Source: Chlorocebus sabaeus
Taxonomy: Eukaryota > Chordata > Mammalia > Primates > Cercopithecidae
Reading direction: 5' to 3'
DNA: 64,000 bases
Assembly: GCF_047675955.1 (NCBI RefSeq)
Contig: NW_027328074.1
Span: 1-64,000, forward strand
Positions 21,101 through 33,348 of this stretch are shown here, one piece after another; position 1 is the first letter of the stretch; each line of letters begins with the position of its first letter. The position numbers were made by a program, and so were the translations under genes. A model generated the notes under the pieces. That model ran no database searches and was not told where the DNA came from. It was given only the letters and a program-made list of their open reading frames with translations.

Positions 21101-24100
21101 AGTGAATCCCGTGTTCAGCCAGTCTCCTCCGGTTTAAGCCGGACTGGTTGGGTCTGAGCTGGTCAACGCCGGTTTGAGGCGGTCTGTTCCAGTTTGATCC
21201 GGTTTAAGCGGGGGTATGGTCCGGTGTGATCCGGTTGAGCCGGTCTGGTCCGGTTTGATCCGGTTTGAGCCAGTCTGCTCCGGTTTGATCTGGTTTGAGC
21301 CGGTCAATATCGGTTTGAGTCCAGTTTGAGCCGGACAAAACCGGATTTAGCGGGGTCTAGCCGGTCTGGTCCGGATGGATCCCTTTTGAGCCGGTCTCGT
21401 CTGTTTGATCCGATTTTTAGTCCGTGTGGTCCAGTTTGAGCCGGTTTGAGCCAGTCTGGTCCGGTTGATCCGATCTCATCCGGTCAAATCTGGTTTGAGC
21501 CGGTCTGCTCCGGTTTGAGCCGGTCTGGTCTGGTTTTAAGCTGGTGAAAACCGGGTTGTGACCCAGTTTTAGCCGGTCTGGGACTGTCTGCTCCGATTTG
21601 ATCTGGTTTCAGCTGGTCTGTGTTGGTCGAGTCCGATTTGATCCCGGTCAAAACCGCTTTGAGCTGGTCAAAACAGGTTTGAGACGGTCTAAACCGGATA
21701 GAGCCAGTCAAAACCGGTTTGAATCGGGTCTGGTCTGTTTTGAGCTGGTGAAAACCGGTTTGAGTCTTTCTGGCCCAGTTTTAGCTGGTCTGGGCCGGTC
21801 TGGTCTGATTTGATCCGGTGTCATCCGGTCAAAACCGGTTTCAGCTGGTCTGGTCTGGTTTCAGCCGGTCTGGTCTGGTTTGAGCCAGTCAAAAACGGCT
21901 CTGGTCGGTCAAAACCGGTTTGAGCCTGTCTTGTCTGGTTTGAGCCGGTCAAAACCGGTTGGTGGCCGGTTTTAGCCGGTCTGGTCCGGTCTGGTCCGCT
22001 TTGACCGGTTTCAGCTTGTCTGGGTCTCGGTCGAGTCTGGTTTGATGCGGTCAAAACCGTTTTGAGCCCGAACAAAAAGCCGGTTTGAGACGGTCTGGTC
22101 TGGTTTGATCCGGTCTGGTCTGATTTGAGCCGGTCAAATCCGTCTCAGGTCGGTCAAAACAGGTTTTTAGCGAGTCTGGTTTGGTTTTGAACCCGACAAA
22201 CCGGTTTTGTGGGCCCAGTTTTAGGCAGTCTGGGCTGGTCTGGTCCGGTTTGTTCCGATTTTAGCCGGTCAGAGCCGGTCTAATTCGGGTTGATCTGGTC
22301 TCATCCGGTCAAAATCGGTATTAGCCGGTCAAAACCGGTTTGAGCCGGTCTGGTCTGGTTTCAGACAGTCTGGTCTGCTTTGAGACAGTCCAAACCAGCT
22401 CTTGTCGGTCAAAAGAGTTTTTGATCCGATCTGGCCTGGTTTGAACCGGTAAAACCGGTTTCTGGGCCAGGTTTTTAGGCAGTCTGGGCCGATCTGGTAG
22501 CAGTTTGATCTGATTTTAGCCAGTCTGGGCCAGTCTGATCCGTTTTGATCGGGTCTCATCCGGTCAAAACTGGTTTCAGCCAGTCTGGTGTGGTTTGAGG
22601 AGGTCAAAACCGGTTTGAGCCGATCAAAACCGGTTTGAGCCGGTCTGGTCTGGTTTGAGCCGGTCAAAACCGGTTTCAGCCGGTTTGGTCTGGTTGATGC
22701 CAGTCAAAATCGCTTCGAGCCTGTCTGAGACGGTCTGGTCCGGTTTGATCCGGTCTAATCAGGTCAAAACCGGTTTGAGCCGGTTAGAAAACCGGTTTTA
22801 GCCGGTCTGGAGTGGTTTCAGCCGGACAAAACCGGTTTGAGTCGGTCAAAACTGGATTGAGCCAGTCAAAACTGGTTTGAACCGGTGTGTGGTCTGGTTT
22901 GAGCCGGCGAAAACCTGTTTGAGCCTGTCTGACCCTGTTTTATCCGGTCTGGGCCGGTCTGGTCTGGCTTGATCCGGTTTCAGCCAGTCAGGGCCTGTCT
23001 GGTCCGGTTTGATACGGTGTGAGCCGGTCTGGTCCGGTTTGATCCGGTTTCATCCGGTCAAAACCGGTTTGAGCCGGTCTGGTCCGGTTTGAAACGGTCT
23101 GGTCTGGTTTGAGCCAGTCAAAACCGGTTTGAGCCGGTCTGATCTTTGAGCCAGTCAAAAGCGGTTTGTGGCTCGGTTTTAGCCGGTCTGGGCTGGTCTG
23201 GTCCGGTTTGATCCGGTTTCAGCCGGTCAGGGCCTGTCTGGTCCGGATTGATCCGGTGTGAGCCGGTCTGGTCCGGTTTGATCCGGTGTCATCCGGTCAA
23301 AACCAGTTTGTCCCGGTCTGGTCTGGTTTGAGACGGTCTGGTCTGGTTTGAGCCGGTCAAAACCGGTTTGAGCCGGTCTGATCTTGTTTGAGCCAGTCAA
23401 AACCGGTTTGTGGCTCGGTTTTAACCGGTTTGGGTCGGTCTGGTGCAGTTTCTCTGGCTTCAGCTGTTCTGGGCCGTTCTGGTGCGGTTTCATCTGGTTT
23501 GAGGCGGTCTGCTCCGGTTTTATACTGCCTCATCCGGTCAAATTCTGTTTGAGCCGGTCTGGTCTGGTTTGAGCCGGTCAAAACCGGTTTGAGCCGGTCT
23601 GGTCTAGTTTGAGCCGGTCAAAAACCGGTTTGAGCTGATTTGGCCTGGTTTTAGCCAGTCTGGGCCGGTCTTTTCCGGTTTGATGCGGTTTGAGCCGGTC
23701 TGGTCCGGTTTAATCCGGTCTCATCCGGTCAAAACCGGTTTGAGCTGGTGTGGTCTTGTTTGAGTCAGTCTGGTCTTGTTGAGACGGTCAAAATCTGATT
23801 GAGCCGGTTTGGCCCGGTTTTAGCCTTTCTGTGCCGGTCTGGTTCGGTTGAGCACGTTCAAGCTGGTCTGGTCCGGTTTGAGCCGGTCAAAACCGGTTTG
23901 AGCCGTTCTGGTCCGGTTTGTGCCGGTTTGAGCCGGTGTGGTCCAGTTTTAGCCGGTCTGGACGGGTTTGAGTCGGTCAAAACCGGTTTGAGTTGGTCTC
24001 GTCCTGTTTCAGCTGCTCTGGTCCGATTTGAGCCGGTCCAAACCGGTCTGAGCTGGTCTGGTCCGGTTTGAGTGCGGTTTGAGCCGGAAAACACCAGTTT

Positions 24101-25102
24101 GAGACGGTCTGGTCCGGTTTGAGTGCGGTTTGAGCCGGTCATAACTGGTTAGAGCTGGTCTAGTCTGCTTTGAGTCCAGTTTGAGCCGGACTGGTACGTT
24201 TTGCTTCCGGTTTGAGCCGGTCAAAACAGGTTTGAGGCGGTCTGGTCCGGTCTGTGACGGTCAAAAATGGTTTGAGTCCATTTGGAGCTGGTCAAAACAG
24301 GTTTGAGCTGGTGTGGTGCGACTTGAGCCGTTAAAAACCGGTTTGAGCCAGTCTAATACGGGGAAAACAGGTTTGTGCCGTTCTCGTCCGATTTGAGCCA
24401 GTCAAAACCGGTTTGAGGCCTTCTCGTCCCATTTCAGCCGGTCTGGTAGGGTTTGAGCTGGTCAAAACCGGTTTGAGCCTGTCTGGTCCGGTTTCAGACA
24501 GTCTGGTCGGGTTTGAGCCGTTCAAAACCGGTTTGAGCCAGTGTGGTCCTGTTTGAGTCTGGTTTGAGCTGGTCAATTTCGGTTTGTGTTGCTCTCGTCC
24601 GATTTGAGCCGGTCAAAACCGGTTGGAGCTGGTCTGGTCCGGTTTGATCTGGTTTAACTCCGTCTGGTCCAGTTTGATTCGTTTGAGCTGGTATGGTCTG
24701 GTTTGAGCCGTTCAAAACTGGTATGAGTCGGTCTGGTCCGGATTGAGTCCTGTTTGAGCCGGTCAACACCGCTTTGAGCCGGTCTGGTCCAGTTTGAGTG
24801 AGGTTTGAGCCGGTCAATACCCGTTTGATCCATTCTGCTCTGGTTTGAGTCCGGTTTGAGCCGTTCTTGTCCGGTTTGAGCCGGTCAAAACATGTTTGAG
24901 GTGGTCTAACAGCCGGTCTGGTCCGTTTTCAACCTGTTTGAGCCTCTCTGCTTCAGTTTGAGCCAGTCAAACCCTGTCTAAGCCGGTCTGGTCCGGTTTG
25001 AGCTGGTGTGAGCCGGTCTGGTCCGGTTTGATCCGGTTGGGCCGGTCTGATCCGGTTTGAGCCAGTCAAAACCGGTTTGAGCCGCTCTGGACCATTTTGA
25101 TT
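21101..25102. repeat. Family A satellite, block A2
   Basis: A spacer of about 4 kb between B1 and B2. The first 1.3 kb is the right flank of cassette 1 (GTTTAAGCCGGACTGG, then GTCAACGCCGG, then GTATGGTCCGGTGTGATCC). The middle is ordinary family A. The last 2.4 kb is the left flank of cassette 2. The 21,100-22,500 part has many one-base length differences from its paralogue at 28,839-30,000, for example GCGGGGGTATGG against GCGGGTATGG. No gene seen. Confidence 0.93.
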
Positions 25103-28100
25103 TCCTGAGTGTGCACTCCCCTGAGTGAGCGCTCACTTCAGTGGGCACTCCGCTTTGTGAGTGCCTCCCTGAGTGTGCATTCCCCTGAGTGAGCGCTCAC
25201 TTGAGTGGGCACTCCGCTTTGTGAGCACCTCCCTGTGTGTGCATTCCCCTGAGTGTGCACTCATCTGAGTGAGCACTCCCCTGAATGTGTACCCCCCTGA
25301 ATGAGCACTCCCCTGAGTGTGCACTCCTCTGAGTTCACACTCTCCTGAGTGAGGACTCCCCTGAGTGTGTGCTACCATGAGATTTCACTCCCCTGAGTTC
25401 ACACTCTTTTGAGTGAGGACTCCCCTGAGTGTGCACTCCCCTGAGTGTATGCTCAACTGAGCGTGCACTCCTCTGAGTGTGCGCTCTCCTGAGTGAGCAC
25501 TCCCCTGTGTGTACACTCCCATAAGTGTGCGCTCCCCTGTGTGTGCTCTCCCCAGTGTGTTCGCTGCTCTGAGTGAGCGCTCCCCTGAGTGCGAACTTCC
25601 CTGAGTGTGCACTCGCCTGGGTGAGGACTCCCCTGAGTGTGCACTCCCCTGATTGTGAACTCGCCTGAGTTTGCACTCCCCTGAGTGTGCACTCCACTGA
25701 TTGAGCCCTCCCCTAAGTTTACACTCCCCTGAGTTTGTGCTCCCTTGAGATTGCGCTACCCTGAGTGTGAACTCCCCTGAGTGAGCGCTCCCCTGAGTGC
25801 GCACTAACCTGAGTGTGCACTCGCCTGGGTGAGGACACCCCTGAGTGTGCACTCCCCTGAGTGTGAACTCGCCTGTGTGAGGACTCCCCAGAGTGAGCGC
25901 AATACTGAGGGGGTACTCGTCTGAGTGATGACTCCCCTGAGTGTGCACTCCCCTGAATGAGCACTCCCCTGAGTGTGCAATCCTCTGAGTTTGCACTCTC
26001 CTGAGTGAGCACTCCCTTGAGTGTGCACTACCCTGAATGTGCAGTCCCTTGAGTGTTCGCTTCCCAGGGAGTTCACTTCCCTGAGTTCGCACTCTCCTGA
26101 GTGAGGACTCCCCTGAGTGTGCACTCTCCTGAGTGTGGGCTCACCTGAGTGTGCACTCTCCTGAGTGTGGACTCACCTGATTGTGCACTCCCCTGTGTGA
26201 GCGCACCCCTCGGTGAGGACAACCCTGTGTGTGCACTCCCCTGAGTGAGCACTCCCCTGAGTGTGCACTCCTCTTAGTTCGCACTCCTCTGAGTGAGGAC
26301 ACCCCTGAGTGTGCACCCCCAGTGTGTGCACTCCCCTGAGTGTGCGCTCACCTGAGTAAGGACTACTATAAGTGGGCACTCCCCTGAGTGTGAACTCGCC
26401 TGAGTTAGGACTCTCCAGACTGAGCGCTCTCCTGAGGGGGTACTCGTCTGAGTGATGACTCCCCTGAGTGTGCACTCCCCTGAATGAGCACTCCCCTGAG
26501 TGAGTGCTCCCCTGAGTGTGCACTCCCCTGAGTGTGCGCTCACCAGAATAAGGACTACTCTGAGTCGGCACTCCCCTGAATGTGTGCTCGCCTGAGTGAG
26601 GACACCCCTGAGTGTGCACTCCCCTGATTGTGAACTCGCCTGAGTTTGGACTCCCCTGAGTGTGCACTCCACTGATTGAGCACTCCCCTAAGTTTACACT
26701 CCCCTGAGTTTGTGCTCCCTTGAGATTGTGCTACACTGAGTGTGAACTCCCCTGAGTGAGCGCTCCCCTGAGTGCGCGCTAACCAGAGTGTGCACTCGCC
26801 TGGGTGAGGACACCCCTGAGTGTGCACCCCCTGAGTGTGAACTCGCCTGTGTTTGGACTCCCCAGAGTGAGCGCTCTCCTGAAGGGGTACTCGTCTGAGT
26901 GATGACTCCCCTGAGTGTGCACTCCCCTGAATGAGCACTCCCCTGAGTGTGCAATCCTCTGAGTTCGCACTCTCCTGAGTGAGGACTCCCTTGAGTGTGC
27001 ACTACCCTGAATGTGCAGTCCCTTGAGTGTTCGCTTCCCAGGGAGTGCACTTCCCTCAGTGTGCACTCTCCTGAGTGAGGACTCCCTTGAGTGTGCACTC
27101 CCCTGAATGAACTTTCCCCTGTTTGTGTGCTCACCTGAGTGTGCACTCCCCAGTGTGTGCACTCCCCTGAGTGAGCAATCCCCTGAGTGTGCACTCCCCT
27201 GAGTGTGCACTCTCCTGAGGGAGGACTCACCTGAGTTTGCACTCCCCTGAGTGAGCACTTCCCTGAGTGTGCATTCCTCTTAGTTCGCACTCTCCTGAGT
27301 GAGGACACCACTGAGTGTGCACTCCCCTGAGTGTGCGCTCCTTTGAGTGTGCACTCCCCTGAGTGTGTGCTCCCCTGAGTGTGCTCTCATCTGAGAGTGC
27401 ACTTGCCTGAGTGAGGACTACTCTGAGTGTGCACTCCCCTGAGTGTGGACTCGCCTGAGTGAGGGCTCCCCTGAGTGTACTCTTCTATGTGTGAGCGCTC
27501 ACCTCAGTGGCCACTCCCCTGTGTGAGTGCTCCCCTGAGTGGAACTCCCCTGTGTGTGCACTCCCCTGAGTGAGCAATTCCCTGAGTGTGCACTCCCCTG
27601 AATGAGCACTCCCCTAAGTGTGCAATCCTTTGAGTTCGCACTCTCCTGAGTGAGGACTCCCTTGAGTGTGCACTACCCTGAATGTGCAGTCCCTTGAGTG
27701 TTCGCTTCCCAGGGAGTGCACTTCCCTGAGTTCGCACTCTCCTGAGTGAGGACTCCCCTGAGTGTGCACTCTCCTGAGTGTGGGCTCACCTGATTGTGCA
27801 CTCCCCTGAGTGAGCGCTCCCCTCGGTGAGGATACCCCTGTGTGTGCACTCCCCTGAGTGAGCACTCCCCTGAGTGTGCACTCCTCTTAGTTCAAACTCC
27901 TCTGTGTGAGGACTCCCCTGAGTGTGCACCCCCCAGTGTGTGCACTCCCCTGAGTGTGCGCTCCCCTGAGTGTGCACTCTCCTGAGTGAGTGCTCTGCTG
28001 AGGGTGCACTCCCCTGAGTGTGCGCTCACCTGAGTAAGGACTACTCTAAGAGGGCACTCCCCTCAGTGTTAACTCGCCTGAATGAGGACTCACCAGACTG

Positions 28101-28838
28101 AGCGCTCTCCTGAGGGGGTACTCGTCTGAGTGATGACTCCCCTGAGTGTGCACTCCCCTGAATGAGCACTCCCCTGAGTGAGCGCTCCCCTGAGTGTGCA
28201 CTCCCCTGAGTGTGCGCTCACCAGATTAAGGACTACTCTGAGTCGGCACTCCCCTGAATGTGCGCTCGCCTGAGTGAGGACTCCCCTGAGTGTGCACTCC
28301 CCTGAATGAACATTCCCCTGTTTGTGTGCTCACCTGAGTGTGCACTCCCCAGTGTGTGCACTCCCCTGAGCGAGCACTCCCCTGAGTGTGCACTCCCCTG
28401 AGTGTGCACTCTCCTGAGGGAGGACTCCCCTGAGTGTGCACTCCCCTGAGTGAGCACTCCCCTGAGTGCGCACTCCTCTTAGTTCGCACTCTCCTGTGTG
28501 AGGACTCCTGCGAGTGTGCACTCCCCAGAGTGTGCGCTCCTTTGAGTGTGCACTCCCCTGAGAGAGCGCTCCCCTGAGTGTGATCTCACCTGAGAGTGCA
28601 CTCGGCTGTGTGAGGACTACTCTGAGTGTGCACTCCCCTCAGTGTGGACTCGCCTGAGTGAGGGCTCCCCTGAGTGTGCTCTTCCATGTGTGAGCGCTCA
28701 CCTCAGTGGCCACTCTCCTGTGTGAGCGCTCCCCTGAATGTGCACTCCCCTGTGTGTGCACTCCCTTGAGTGAGGACACCCCTGAGTGTGCACTCCCCTA
28801 AATGAGCACTCCCCTTCGTGTACACTCCCCTGAGTAAG
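25103..28838. repeat. Family B 16-bp satellite, block B2 (longest)
   Basis: About 3.7 kb of the 16-bp unit, roughly twice or more the length of most other B blocks. The landmark CTGAGGGGGTACTCGTC (or a close variant) occurs near 25,910, 26,430, 26,885 and 28,110, and GACTACTCTGAGTCGGCAC near 26,554 and 28,230. The extra length therefore reflects internal duplication of 0.5-1.7 kb segments. Near the start, the piece with GCTCACTT-AGTGGGCACTCCGC is itself duplicated (about 25,130 and 25,197). It ends CACTCCCCTGAGTAAGCC, as the other blocks do. Minus-strand frames up to 235 residues are repeat translations. Confidence 0.95.
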
Positions 28839-31800
28839 CCAGTGAAACCCGTTTTGAGCCAGTCTGGTCCGGTTTAAGCCGGACTGGTCGGGTCTGTGCT
28901 GGTCAACGCCGGTTTGAGGCGGTCTGTTCCAGTTTGATCCGGTTTAAGCGGGTATGGTCCGGTGTGATCCGGTTGAGCCGGTCTGGTCAGGTTTGATCCG
29001 GTTTGAGCCAGTCTGCTCCGGTTTGATCTGGTTTGAGCCGGTCAATATCTGTTTGAGTCCGGTTTGAGCCGGACAAAACCGGATTTAGCGGGTCTAGCCA
29101 GTCTGGTCCGGATGGATCCCTTTTGAGCCGGTCTCGTCTGGTTTGATCCGATTTTAGTCCGTGTGGTCCAGTTTGAGCCGGTTTGAGCCAGTCTGGTCCG
29201 GTTTGATCCGATCTCATCCGGTCAAATCTGGTTTGAGCCGGTCTGCTCCGGTTTGAGCCGGTCTGGTCTTGTTTAAGCTGGTCAAAACCGGTTTGTGGCC
29301 CAGTTTTAGCCGGTCTGGGATGGTCTGCTCCGATTTGATCTGGTTTCAGCTGGTCTGGGATGATCGAGTCCGGTTTGATCCCGTCAAAACCGCTTTGAGC
29401 TGGTCAAAACCGGTTTGAGCCGGTCTAAACCGGATAGAGCCAGACAAAACCGGTTTGAACCAGTCTGGTCTGGTTTGACCTGTGAAAACCGGTTTGAGTC
29501 TTTCTGGCCCAGTTTTAGCTGGTCTGGGCCGGTCTGGTCTGATTTGATCCGGTGTCATCCGGTCAAAACCGGTTTCAGCTGGTCTGGTCCGGTTTCCGCT
29601 GGTCTGGTCTGGTTTGAGCCGGTCAAAACCGGCTCAGGTCGGTCAAAACCTGTTTGAGCCTGCCTTGTCTGGTTTGAGCCGGTCAAAACCGGTTGGTGGC
29701 CGGTCTTAGCCGGTCTGGTCTCGTCTGGTCCGCTTTGACCGGATTCAGCTTGTCTGGGCCGGTCGAGTCTGTTTGATGTGGTCAAAACCGCTTTGAGCCG
29801 GACAAAACTGGTTTGAGACGGTCTGGTCTGGTTTGAGCCAGTCTGGTCTGATTTGAGCCGGTCAAAACCGGCTCAGGTCGGTCAAAACTTGTTTTAGCCA
29901 GTCTGGTTTTATTTGAACCCGTCAAAACCAGTTTGTGGCCCAGTTTTCGGCAGTCTGTTCTGGTCTGGTCCGGTTTGTACCGATTTTAGCCCGTCTGAGC
30001 CGGTCTAATTCGGGTTGATCCGGTTTCATCCGGTCAAAACCGGTTTGAGCCGGTCTGGTCCGTTTTGAGGCGGTGTGGACTGGTTTGAGCCAGTCAAAAC
30101 CTGTTTGCGCCGGTCTGATCTTCTTTGAGCCAGTCAAAACCGGTTTGTGGCTTGGTTTTAGCTGCTCTGGGCTGGTCTGGTCCGGTTTGATCCGGTTTCA
30201 GCCGGTCAGGGCCTGTCTGGTCCGGTTTGATCCGGTGTGAGCCGTTCTGGTCTGGTTTGATCCGGTGTCATCCGGTCAAAACCGGTTTGACCCGGTCTGG
30301 TCTGGTTTGAAACGGTCTGGTCTGGTTTGAGCTGGTCAAAACCGGTCTGAGCCGGTCTGATCTTGTTTGAGCCAGTCAAAACCGGTTTGTGGCTCAGTTT
30401 TAACCGGTCTGGGTCGGTCTGGTGTGGTTTCTCCATCTTCAGGTGTTCTGTGCCGGTCTGGTGCGGTTTCATCCGGTTTGAGCCGGTGTGCTCTGGTTTT
30501 ATCCTGTCTCATCCGGTCAAATTCTGTTTGAGCCGGTCTGGTCAGGTTTGAGCCAGTCAAAACCGGTTTGAGCCGGTCTGGTCTGGTTTGAGCCGGTCAA
30601 AACCGGTTTGAGCCGATTTGGCCTGGTTTTAGCCGGTCTGGGCCTGTCTTTTCCGGTTTGATGCGGTTTGAGCCGGTCTGGTCCGGTTTAATCCGGTCTC
30701 ATCCGGTCAAAACCGGTTTGAGCTGGTGTGGTCTTGTTTGAGTCAGTCTGGTCTTGTTGGAGACGGTCAAAACCTGATTGAGCCGGTTTGGCCCGGTTTT
30801 AGCCTTTCTGTGCCGGTCTGGTTCGGTTGAGCAGGTTCAAGCTACTCTGGTCCGGTTTGAGCCGGTCAAAACCGGTTTGTGCCGTTCTGCTCCGGTTTGT
30901 GCCGGTTTGAGCCGGTCTGGTCCAGTTTTAGCCGGTCTGGACGGGTTTGAGTCGGTCAAACCCGGTTTGAGGTGGACTCGTCCTGTTTCAGCTGCTCTGG
31001 TCCGATTTGAGCCGGTCCAAACCGGTCTGAGCAAGTCTGGTCTCGTTTGAGTGCGGTTTGAGCCGGTCATAACCGGTTAGAGCCGGTCTAGTCCGCTTTG
31101 AGTCCAGTTTGAGCCGGACTGGTACGTTTTGCGTCCGGTTTGAGCCGGTCAAAACAGGTTTGAGGCGGTCTGGTCCGTTTTGTGACGGTCAAAAATGGTT
31201 TGAGTCCATTTGGAGCTGGTCAAAACCGTTTTGAGCTGGTGTGGTGCGACTTGAGCCGTTAAAAACCGGTTTGAGCCAGTCTAATACGGTCAAAACAGGT
31301 TTGTGCCGTTCTGATCCGATTTGAGCCAGTCAAAACCGGTTTGAGGCCGTCTCGTCCCATTTCAGCTGGTCTGGTAGGGTTTGAGCTGGTCAAAACCGGT
31401 TTGAGCCTGTCTGGTCCGGTTTCAGACGGTCTGGTCGGGTTTGAGCAGTTCAAAAAAGGTTTGAGCCGGTGTGTTCCTGTTTGAGTCTGGTTTGAGCTGG
31501 TCAATTTCGGTTTGTGTTGCTGTCGTCCGATTTGAGCCGGTCAAAACCGGTTTGAGCTGGTCTGGTCCGGTTTGATCCGGTTTAACCCGGTCTGGTCCAG
31601 TTTGATTCGTTTGAGCTGGTATGGTCTGGTTTGAGCCGTTCAAAGCCGGTATGAGTCGATCTGGTCCAGATTGAGTCCGGTTTGAGCTTGTCAACACCGC
31701 TTTGATCCGGTCTGGTCCAGTTTGAGTCAGGTTTGAGCCGGTCAACAATGGTTTGATCCGTTCTGTTCCAGGTTCAGTCCGGTTTGAGCCGGTCAAAACA

Positions 31801-32009
31801 TGTTTCAGCTGGTCTAACAGCCGGTCTGGTCCGTTTTCATCCTGTTTGAGCCTCTCTGCTTCAGTTTGAGCCAGTCAAACCCTGTCTAAGGCGGTCTGGT
31901 CCGGTTTGTGCCGGTGTGAGCCGGTCTGGTCCGGTTTGATCCGGTTGGGCCGGTCTGGTCCGGTTTGAGCCGGTCAAAACTGGTTTGAGCCGCTCTGGTC
32001 CATTTTGAT
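28839..32009. repeat. Family A satellite, block A3
   Basis: A spacer of about 3.2 kb between B2 and B3, collinear with A2 but about 0.8 kb shorter because material corresponding to 22,310-23,060 is missing. The fusion point is near 30,010-30,060, where right-flank sequence runs straight into left-flank sequence. The copy is cleaner than A2, with fewer one-base indels. It contains the usual GGACTGGTACGTTTTGC and CTAACAGCCGG landmarks before B3. No gene seen. Confidence 0.93.
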
Positions 32010-33348
32010 CCCCTGAGTGTGCACTCCCCTGAGTGAGCGCTCACTTGAGTGGGCACTCCGCTTTGTGAGCGCCTTCCTGAGTGTGCATTCCCCTGAGTGT
32101 GCACTCGTCTGAGTGAGCACTCCCCTGAATGTGTACTCCCCTGAATGAGCACTCCCCTGAGTGTGCACTCCTCTGAGTTCGCACTCTCCTGAGTGAGGAC
32201 TCCCCTGAGTGTGCACACCCCTGAGTGTGTGCTACCCTGAGATTTCACTCCCCTGAGTTCGCACTCTTTTGAGTGAGGACTCCCCTGAGTGTGCACTCCC
32301 CTGAGTGTATGCTCAACTGAGCGTGCACTCCGCTGAGTGTGCGCTGTCCTGAGTGAGCACTCCCCTGTGTGTACACTCCCATAAGTGTGCGCTCCCCTGT
32401 GTTTGCTCTCCCCAGTGTGTTCGCTGCCCTGAGTGAGTGCTCCCATGAGTGCGAACTCCCCTGAGTGTGCACTCGCCTGGGTGAGGACTCCCCTGAGTGT
32501 GCACTCCCCTGATTGTGAACTCGACTGAGTTTGGAGTCCCCTGAGTGTGCACTCCACTGATTGAGCACTCCCCTAAGTTTACACTCCCCTGAGTTTGTGC
32601 TCCCTTGAGATTGCGCTACCCTGAGTGTGAACTCCCCTCTGTGAGTGCTCCCCTGACTACGCACTAACCTGAGTGTCCACTCGACTGGGTGAGGACACCC
32701 CTGAGTGTGCACCCCCTGAGTGTGAACTCGCCTGTGTGAGGACTCCCCAGAGTGAGCGCTCTCCTGAAGGGGTACTCGTCTGAGTGATGACTCCACTGAG
32801 TGTGCACTCCCCTGAATGAGCACTCCCCTGAGTGAGCACTCCCCTGAGTGTGCACTCCCCAGTGTGTGCACTCCCCTGAGTGAGCACTCCCCTGAGTGTG
32901 CACTCCCCTGAGTGTGCACTCTCCTGAGAGAGGACTCCCCTGAGTGTGCACTCCCCTGAGTGAGCACTCCCCTGAGTGTGCACTCCTCTTAGTTCGTACT
33001 CTCCTGAGTGAGGACTCCACTGAGTGTGCACTCCTCTGAGTGTGTGCTCCTTTGAGTGTGCACTCCCCTGAGTGAGCGCTCCCCTGAGTGTGCTCTCACC
33101 TGAGAGTGCACTCGCCTGAGTGAGGACTACTGTGAGTGTGCACTTCCCTGAGTGTGGACTTGCCTGAGTGAGGGCTCCCCTGAGCGTGCTCTTCCATGTG
33201 TGAGCGCTCACCTCAGTGGCCACTCCCCTGTGTGAGCGCTCCCCTGAGTGTGCACTCCCCTGTGTGTGCACTCCCGTGAGTGAGGACACCCCTGAGTGTG
33301 CACTCCCCTAAATGAGCACTCCCCTTCGTGTACACTCCCCTGAGTAAG
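32010..33348. repeat. Family B 16-bp satellite, block B3
   Basis: About 1.34 kb of the 16-bp unit, with the same entry (GGTCCATTTTGATCCCCTGAG) and exit (TTCGTGTACACTCCCCTGAG then TAAGCC) as B1 and B2. It carries one CTGAAGGGGTACTCGTC landmark (about 32,763) against several in B2. This fits shrinkage, or no expansion, between fixed ends. The longest repeat-encoded minus frame here is 240 residues (32,245-32,967), the longest in the window. Confidence 0.95.
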
